Position numbers and translations under genes: made by a program. This document shows, piece after piece, positions 58,581 through 64,000 of a stretch of DNA of 64,000 nucleotides; the first letter of the stretch is position 1; each line of letters opens with the position of its first letter. Under the pieces are notes generated by a model. The model saw only the letters and a program-made list of their open reading frames with translations, was not told where the DNA came from and did no database searches. This DNA comes from Pseudomonas gingeri (lineage in GTDB: Bacteria; Pseudomonadota; Gammaproteobacteria; Pseudomonadales; Pseudomonadaceae): contig NZ_JACAOS010000003.1 of the NCBI RefSeq assembly GCF_013386165.1, positions 186,001 to 250,000 on the forward strand. The letters are read 5' to 3'.

Positions 58581-61500
58581 TCATACAGCCCCCAGCGAGC
58601 ACAGGTGCGGCGCCGCGCGGAAAAGGGCGGGCGCGTTGCTGGTAGTCTTGCTCAGGTCGAGGGTGGCGGCAGTGGCCTGCTGCTGTCGCTTCAGGGCGGC
58701 AAGGATGTCGTTGCGCGTGGTGCTCGACGGCTGGCTGCCTAGGGACTCGCTTAGCTGTTCCAGGGTGTTGTCTGGCTTGTAGGGCGCGTTGGCGGGTTTG
58801 CTGTTCGAGCACTCGACTGCGAACGTTATCGGCGTTGGCGCCTGGAGGTGGCCGAGCGGGACGCTCAGGCTACCTGGCGCGGCACGCGGCGCGGGGCACA
58901 GATCGAGGCCGATCAGGACGTCGGCCAGCATCGCCGAACCCTGCAGGGTGGCGCCGCCATTGCCCCACAGACCGGCCGGTACACTGCTCCGCAGCGCCTG
59001 GCTGTTCCAGCTGCCGCCATCCTTTTTATCGATGCGCTGGATGCTCAGGTACAACGTACTGGTCAGTGACCCCTGTGGTTTTTCCATGGGGGCTACGCCC
59101 AGTTGGCGATTCCAGTCGCCTGGTGCCGGCAACAGTGAACTGTTCACATGGGTCACCGGCACCGGGTTGCTCAGCACCAGTCGCAGATTGGCGGGGTCGA
59201 CTTTCCACAGCGGCTGGCCTTTTCGCTCGATGGTACCCAGCAGCCCACTCGGGGCACTGATACCGATCAGCGGACTCTGCGTGGGGGGCGGCTGGTCGGG
59301 TTTGAGAGCGGTCGGGGCCGGAAGGAACGACTCACGAAACTCCTGCCAATCGATGGGTCTATCGCTGGGTCGCTTCTGGTCGCCGAAGTCGATGGTGAAG
59401 GACACCACTGACAGGTCGACCAGCGCCAGGCCGCCGAACTCCGGGCCCCACAGGTCGAGATTGGCGTTGACCCGAGCATTGAGGGTATAGGAGCTCAGCC
59501 ACAGATCGACTTTGACCGAGACCCCGATGCTGACCGTGGCGCTGATTCGGTAGGCGAATGGCTTGAAGCGGATCAGGAAGTGGGTCTGTACTTGAAACCA
59601 GGCCTGTACGCCACTGCTCTGCCAGGTGGCATCGAGCAGGCCGCCGGCCATGATCACCGAGGGCGTCAAGGCGAAGTACAACTCGCCCTTGATCGTCAGC
59701 TTGTCCGAGACCCGCCAGTTCAGGCCCAGGCGCGGGACTTGCGGGTAGTGCGTCGGCACCTTGAACTGTGGGTGGTAGCCGCCCAGGGTGACGACGAAGT
59801 CACCGGCAAAGGGGCTATTGCCGAACCACAGGTAGAAGGCGAAGCCACCGGTCAGCCGTGCATCGCGACTGAATACCCAGGAAGTCGACGACAGCTGCGC
59901 ATGCACCGCCAGCAAACCTTCCTCCAGTTGCAGACAGGCCTTTAACAGCAGCTCGGCGTGCACCACCGTCACCGCCGGTTTCGTCGACGTGGAGGGAGGC
60001 AGGCTCAGGGTGCTCTGACCGAGCAGTGCGACTTCGCTGCGGGTCCCGAAGGACAGGGTCAGCAAGGCAAAGCTTTCGATCATCTTGAACGAGCTGAAGC
60101 GTACGCCGGCGGCGAACCAGTCCTGATCGGCCGCTGGTTCAATGTACGTGCTGAGGCTGTCCTTTGCCTGCTGCTCGGTGTACGTGCCCATCGCTGCCTG
60201 GATCAGCGGGAACTGTCCAATTTTGTCCACCTCGGGCAGGCGCAGCGCGCGGTTGAAACCGACCCCGGCGGCCAGGCCGGTAACGAAGAAGCACGGTGGG
60301 CCGCCCAGCGGCACGTTGATGAAGGTGAACGCGGTGAAGGACGGTCGCCCGTCGACCTCGGTATAACTGCCCAGTGCCATGGCGCCAAAGCGTCCGGAGC
60401 TGACCGTCAGTTGGCCATCGTAGGTCGGCTGCTCTTGGGAACCGAGGCGAGCCAGGGCGCCGCCGATTGTCAGCGCCGCGCTGCGGTACTGCACGGCCAG
60501 CCCGGCCAGATCGAATGTCGGCGTCCTGACGTCACCCAGCAGTGGGATATCCGCTTGCAGTCCGCTGAGCATGATGCTCAGCCCACGGGTGTCGAGGCCG
60601 GCATCGAGCAACACGGCAACGCTACCCTGGTCGGTCATGCTGAAGCCGATGCGCTGCAAACGCAGCGGCCCAAGGGCGCGCTGGACCTTGATCCAGGCGA
60701 CCTTGTCGGCGCTCGGTTGTTCTTCATCTTCCGGCAGTGGCGATGCGGCCTCTTCTGGCGCAACTGGCTTGACTGGCGCCGCTGGCACGGCTGGCGCAAC
60801 GGGCTTGGCCGGCTCTGCCGCTTGTGGCACTCTCGTTTGGCCGCCGAAGCGTACCATCAGGGTCTTGCTCGGCTCGCTGCCTATCTTCAGGTCCACCGCC
60901 AGGGACAGGCCACCGTCGAACGATTGCCCGGCCAACTCGGTCAGCGGGCTGTCTGTGGGGATAGGCGGCAGGACCTTGCTCGCCGCGATCAGGCGCACGC
61001 GCTCGATACCGAAGTGGTCGCTGTCCTCGGGTACCAGCCTGCCCGCCAGGGGAATCCTGTCCAGGCCCAGGTCCAGCTTGAGGGCCAGGTCCATGGCATA
61101 CAGGTATCCCCATGGATCGTTCTTCGATCGGCGCCCGGCTATCAGCAATGCCTTGCTGATGTGGTTGCCGTTCGGCTCCTGCTCAGTGCCCAACTGCGCC
61201 GAGAACTCAAGGGCGAAAGACAGCGCATCGGATTGCCTCTGGAGCGTGAAGCGGGCGCCGCACAGGCGCAGTTGCAGGCCGCCTGGCAACTCGCCGATCT
61301 GTGGCAGGTGCAAGGCGCGCAACAGGTCATTCAGCGCGGGCGGACTGTCGGAGTTGGACCAGCCGCCGGTGATGCTCTTGGTGTCACTGGCCAGGTCGAG
61401 GCCGATATCGAATTCGTTGTGCTCATCGATGCGAAAGCCGCCCGCCAGCGCACCGGTTAACCCCTGCAGGTCACGCTGCATGCGCATTTCCAAGCGATGG

Positions 61501-62645
61501 AAAGCGAGGAAACGTTCATGGCCGATGTTGAACAGCCAGTCACCTGCGATGCTCAGTTCGGCGCCGTACAAGGACTCCGTGGTCTTGGCCCAGAACTCCA
61601 GGCGCTCGATGGTCATCTCTCCCGAAATCTCGTGCTGGAAGACCTCACTCACGAAGGTCGTCAGCGAGGGTGCCGGTCTGGCCGGATCAAGGCCTCCACT
61701 GAGGATCTTGCCCGGCAGGTGCCCCTTGATCAGCAAGGGCAGCCCGCCCAGGGTGAACACGCCCTGCAGAGCGAAGGACAGGATGCTGTCCCGGTCCGGT
61801 GGCCGCAGGGTACTGAAGCGCAGTTGCACATCGCTGAGGTTGATCAACCCAGGGCAAATATCCCATCCCTTGTCGCCAAGGGCATGCAGCGACAGGTAGG
61901 CATGGCTCACGCTGCGGCTTTCTCGGTTGAAACCACACCAGGTTTCGTTGCGCCGCAGCAGGGCGGAGCCGTTTCGGTACGGCGCCGGCAGGTTGTTTGC
62001 AACCAGCGGAGCATTTTCACCCAGGGGGTTCGCCAGTGCAGGGCCTCCCAGCCCCATGGAGATGGCGACTTTCAGGGTGGGTTGTCGCAGCAGCGTCAAA
62101 AGGGTGTCTACACCGATCAGGTCGCTGGCGTCGCTGTCCCAGCCGAACAGGCTGGCGCCCGGGCCGGCGACGAGGCGCTTGCCATCCACCGCAGGCACCT
62201 CGTCAGCGGGACACACCTCGCTGACCTGTTGCAACCAACTGAGCGGAGCGCTGATGTTGCCGCTGGCAACCAGCAGGCTGCGGCAGGCGAGGGTGGCGAG
62301 AATCGGATAGGAAGCGTCCGGAAAGGCATCGATGAACTGCCAGTTCACCGGCAGGTTGATGCCCAGCAGTACCTGGCACCCCGGGCCATCTGGCTGCACA
62401 CGCAGAAACACCGAGGGCTTTTTCACGCCCAGCAGCGTCTGCTCGGCGTATCCGCGCAGGACGCAGGCCTGAGCACTTTCGACCCAGCCCTGCTTGCTGT
62501 GCAGCGTGAACTGCACAGGCAGGCCGAGCGCCTTGAAGACCGCGTCGCAGGGCGTACCCGGAAGCTTTGCGGTGTCCAAAACGCCCGATCGTTGCGCTTC
62601 AGGAAATCCTTGTCGCAGATGTGCGAGCAGCTCTTTTGCGTCCAT
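58581..62645 (-). CDS. Giant DUF6603-type protein, operon gene 2 (1354 aa)
   Basis: No signal peptide or membrane segment. Residues 1-600 are repetitive beta-rich domains; 608-648 are a Pro/Ala/Lys/Glu-rich linker (AKPVAPAVPAAPVKPVAPEE). Residues about 690-1090 resemble DUF6603: FYLWFGNSPFAGDFVVTLGG, then PRLGLNWRVSDKLTIKGELY, FALTPSVIMAGG and ANLDLWGPEFGGLALVDLSV. The C-terminal 200 residues are less ordered, with helices near the end. DUF6603 has no assigned function. No strong ribosome site is visible at the ATG, and a 71-nt gap separates it from the first gene. Confidence 0.78.
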   Translation of the reverse strand: MDAKELLAHLRQGFPEAQRSGVLDTAKLPGTPCDAVFKALGLPVQFTLHSKQGWVESAQACVLRGYAEQTLLGVKKPSVFLRVQPDGPGCQVLLGINLPVNWQFIDAFPDASYPILATLACRSLLVASGNISAPLSWLQQVSEVCPADEVPAVDGKRLVAGPGASLFGWDSDASDLIGVDTLLTLLRQPTLKVAISMGLGGPALANPLGENAPLVANNLPAPYRNGSALLRRNETWCGFNRESRSVSHAYLSLHALGDKGWDICPGLINLSDVQLRFSTLRPPDRDSILSFALQGVFTLGGLPLLIKGHLPGKILSGGLDPARPAPSLTTFVSEVFQHEISGEMTIERLEFWAKTTESLYGAELSIAGDWLFNIGHERFLAFHRLEMRMQRDLQGLTGALAGGFRIDEHNEFDIGLDLASDTKSITGGWSNSDSPPALNDLLRALHLPQIGELPGGLQLRLCGARFTLQRQSDALSFALEFSAQLGTEQEPNGNHISKALLIAGRRSKNDPWGYLYAMDLALKLDLGLDRIPLAGRLVPEDSDHFGIERVRLIAASKVLPPIPTDSPLTELAGQSFDGGLSLAVDLKIGSEPSKTLMVRFGGQTRVPQAAEPAKPVAPAVPAAPVKPVAPEEAASPLPEDEEQPSADKVAWIKVQRALGPLRLQRIGFSMTDQGSVAVLLDAGLDTRGLSIMLSGLQADIPLLGDVRTPTFDLAGLAVQYRSAALTIGGALARLGSQEQPTYDGQLTVSSGRFGAMALGSYTEVDGRPSFTAFTFINVPLGGPPCFFVTGLAAGVGFNRALRLPEVDKIGQFPLIQAAMGTYTEQQAKDSLSTYIEPAADQDWFAAGVRFSSFKMIESFALLTLSFGTRSEVALLGQSTLSLPPSTSTKPAVTVVHAELLLKACLQLEEGLLAVHAQLSSTSWVFSRDARLTGGFAFYLWFGNSPFAGDFVVTLGGYHPQFKVPTHYPQVPRLGLNWRVSDKLTIKGELYFALTPSVIMAGGLLDATWQSSGVQAWFQVQTHFLIRFKPFAYRISATVSIGVSVKVDLWLSSYTLNARVNANLDLWGPEFGGLALVDLSVVSFTIDFGDQKRPSDRPIDWQEFRESFLPAPTALKPDQPPPTQSPLIGISAPSGLLGTIERKGQPLWKVDPANLRLVLSNPVPVTHVNSSLLPAPGDWNRQLGVAPMEKPQGSLTSTLYLSIQRIDKKDGGSWNSQALRSSVPAGLWGNGGATLQGSAMLADVLIGLDLCPAPRAAPGSLSVPLGHLQAPTPITFAVECSNSKPANAPYKPDNTLEQLSESLGSQPSSTTRNDILAALKRQQQATAATLDLSKTTSNAPALFRAAPHLCSLGAV

Positions 62646-62716
62646 TGCGTATGCCGCCAGTGTTCCGAAGGCTGGTTGTTGCGAGCAGAGGGGTCGCCAA
62701 CATCAGGTCAAGGGTT

Positions 62717-63058
62717 CTACGGGGTGTTTTTGGGCTTGAACTTGTGGCCCTTAGGATCGTATTCACCTTCGGCAACCAGTACCTCGAGGTTCTTGACCAC
62801 CTCGTCGACTCCGGCGGCATGGATCAGCGACTTGGGTGGCTTGACCGCCACGTAGAGCTGACCACTATCCCCGATGGCAACCTGCAGCAGTTTGTCGATG
62901 CTTGTCTCGTCGACAGTGTCCTCGCCTGTCTTGAGCTTGAACTGGTCGACCCCGAACAAGAAAGGGCTCTCGGCTGACGGGGCGCTGCCGGGGAGATCCA
63001 AGTTGACGTTGTAATTGTCCGAACCGAGGGTCAAGCGGAGGTTGATCGATACCTTCAT
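62717..63058 (-). CDS. Small protein, operon gene 1 (113 aa)
   Basis: First gene of the five-gene operon, with a strong AAGGAG ribosome site. It starts VSINLRLTLGSDNYNVNLDL, a beta-rich opening, then FGVDQFKLKTGEDTVDETSI and a lysine-rich tail. No signal peptide and no family recognised. It may be a small partner or regulator of the DUF6603-type protein that follows. Confidence 0.72.
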   Translation of the reverse strand: MKVSINLRLTLGSDNYNVNLDLPGSAPSAESPFLFGVDQFKLKTGEDTVDETSIDKLLQVAIGDSGQLYVAVKPPKSLIHAAGVDEVVKNLEVLVAEGEYDPKGHKFKPKNTP

Positions 63059-63225
63059 TACGCACTCCTTGTGAGGTTGATGTCGGATGGCCAGTATGCT
63101 TAATTTCCTGTTCTGGTGAAAGGGCGATATCGGATACCTACCCAGAGGGCCCAGTAAGAGCGGGCAACCGTAGCCGTATCAGTAGACGGCAGCCCAGCAG
63201 TGTAGAACTCCGTAAGGAGAGCGAT

Positions 63226-63707
63226 ATGATCCGGTTAGCCGAGGCAAGTGATGAGTCCAACATCAGGAGTTGCGCTGAACAGGCCTACAGTCGTTATGTG
63301 CCGGTGATTGGGCGCAAGCCAGCCCCGACGCCGATTTCAGCACGCAGATAGCGGCAGGAGTGGTCTATGTGGCGACGGACGATCAAGCCAGCTTTCAGGG
63401 CTTTATTGTGTTCTATGCCAAAGAGGGGTATTTCCTGTTGGAGAACGTGGCCGTCCTGCCTAATGCAGCAGGACGTGGTGTTGGGAAGGCACTGATCAGC
63501 TTTTGTGAAGATGCTGCCCGACAGTACGGCGTGAACGCTGTCCATCTCTACACTAATAAAAAGATGACAGATAACCTCTCGATCTATCCCCGGCTCGGTT
63601 ATCAGATCAATCAGCCCTTGCTCGTTGAGCCTGAGGTGCAATCGCTTGAGCATCTGGCTGAACGTGCCTCGATTTCGCCAATCTCTGAACCGCTGGTAAA
63701 CGGTTGA
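63226..63707 (+). pseudogene. GNAT acetyltransferase, frameshifted and truncated
   Basis: Starts at ATG 63226 behind AAGGAG with IRLAEASDESNIRSCAEQAY and IGRKPAPTP, a typical GNAT N-terminus. The reading frame shifts near 63327: the natural continuation DADFSTQIAAGVVYVATDDQ is in the next frame. The acetyl-CoA motif ENVAVLPNAAGRGVGKALI and YTNKKMTDNLSIYPRLGYQI are intact. From about 63605 the sequence is the antisense of a transposase, so the C-terminal end is lost. Confidence 0.78.
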
Positions 63708-63830
63708 CCAAGGCCCAAAGCGCTCGGGCATATCACGCCATGCAGCTCCTGAGCACATCACCCACAATTTGCCATCGGAGGCTCCTGCCTTTTGATGGTC
63801 GCGGACTTTACTGGATCCTGGCTTTCGTGC
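63600..63830 (-). mobile_element. IS5-family transposase remnant
   Basis: Minus-strand reading gives GKLWVMCSGAAWRDMPERFG, PWSTVYQRFRDWRNRGTFSQ and LKRLHLRLNEQGLIDL, the N-terminal region of IS5-family (DUF4096-type) transposases. The rest of the element is absent, and the frame runs into the GNAT gene. It is a truncated IS that cut the acetyltransferase gene. Confidence 0.75.
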
Positions 63831-63865
63831 GGCTTGAATGGGTTTCGAAGGTTTTCGTACGAAGC

Positions 63866-64000
63866 CTAGCGTTCTGAAAGCCTGCCGTGATCGCGGTGCC
63901 AGGCTAGCGTATCGCGAAGGGTCTGCTCGACAGGGCGAAACCGCAAGCCAAGCGCCTGTTCGCTCTTGTGCGGGTTGAAATGAGTGCGTCCGGCTTCGCG
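63866..64000 (-). CDS. NAD-dependent epimerase/reductase, C-terminal end, partial
   Basis: The last 44 residues, open to the window edge, read REAGRTHFNPHKSEQALGLR and FRPVEQTLRDTLAWHRDHGR, then LSER and a stop. This end is typical of dihydroflavonol-reductase-like SDR/epimerases. The start is beyond position 64000. Confidence 0.7.
   Translation of the reverse strand, partial: REAGRTHFNPHKSEQALGLRFRPVEQTLRDTLAWHRDHGRLSER

Noticed and set aside
59958..62855. Long + frames (500 and 452 codons) opposite the 1354-aa gene
   Set aside because: Their sequence is dominated by Arg, Gln, Gly and Ala shadow composition; the minus-strand frame is longer, has a ribosome-linked operon context and a recognised domain.

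Overview
The window is chromosomal DNA of a fluorescent-group Pseudomonas. The evidence is the gacA-uvrC-pgsA-tRNA-Gly block with a TTG-started gacA, REPIN-type 'GTAGGAGCGAGC' repeats, the bdhA/gntP/sigma-54 activator locus for 3-hydroxybutyrate, several amino-acid ABC systems and uniformly GC-rich coding sequence. No rRNA, CRISPR array, replication origin or complete insertion sequence is visible.

Layout. (1) 1-7294: branched-chain acyl-CoA degradation, with four genes on + (SDR dehydrogenase, thiolase, acyl-CoA dehydrogenase, enoyl-CoA hydratase) facing two on - (acyl-CoA dehydrogenase, 3-hydroxyisobutyryl-CoA hydrolase-like). Between them lies a periplasmic binding protein fused to a RidA-like domain. 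(2) 7791-13527: a basic amino-acid ABC importer followed by an Lrp-type regulator, a CtlX-like citrulline hydrolase and an AstA-like arginine succinyltransferase, apparently one import-and-use unit. (3) 13719-17196: a delta-60 repeat protein, then a Tat-exported tyrosinase preceded by a small exported protein that resembles the tyrosinase's own C-terminal domain. (4) 17311-23349 (-): acetoacetyl-CoA synthetase, 3-hydroxybutyrate dehydrogenase, GntP permease and a sigma-54 activator. A -24/-12 promoter and three matching palindromic candidate activator sites precede gntP. (5) 23385-31025 (-): a Yej-type peptide ABC importer, a parvulin and an MFS exporter, with a divergent LysR gene. (6) 32086-33641 (-): DAHP synthase behind an aromatic-codon leader peptide and an intrinsic terminator (attenuation). 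(7) 33804-39108: nitrilase and GNAT genes, a small divergent regulator pair, gacA, uvrC, pgsA and tRNA-Gly(GCC).

(8) 39113-49235: a genomic island of about 10.1 kb in the 3' end of the tRNA gene, bounded by a 25-bp direct repeat of the tRNA end. It holds two LysR genes, an SDR, an SDR remnant, two glutathione S-transferases, and a module of CycA-like permease, ornithine cyclodeaminase, acetylpolyamine-amidohydrolase-like deacetylase and Lrp regulator. Two related noncoding repeats bracket that module. No integrase was found. The tRNA's probable ancestral terminator now lies just beyond the right repeat.

(9) 49486-52716: EamA permease, LysR regulator, lipoprotein and an RHS-like fragment. (10) 52717-63058 (-): an operon of five genes (113, 1354, 449, 318 and 1165 aa) of largely uncharacterised soluble proteins. 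The 1354-aa product resembles DUF6603-type proteins. This is the best candidate in the window for an undescribed system. It is followed on the right by a frameshifted GNAT gene cut by an IS5-type transposase remnant, and by the C-terminus of an epimerase-type reductase at the window edge.
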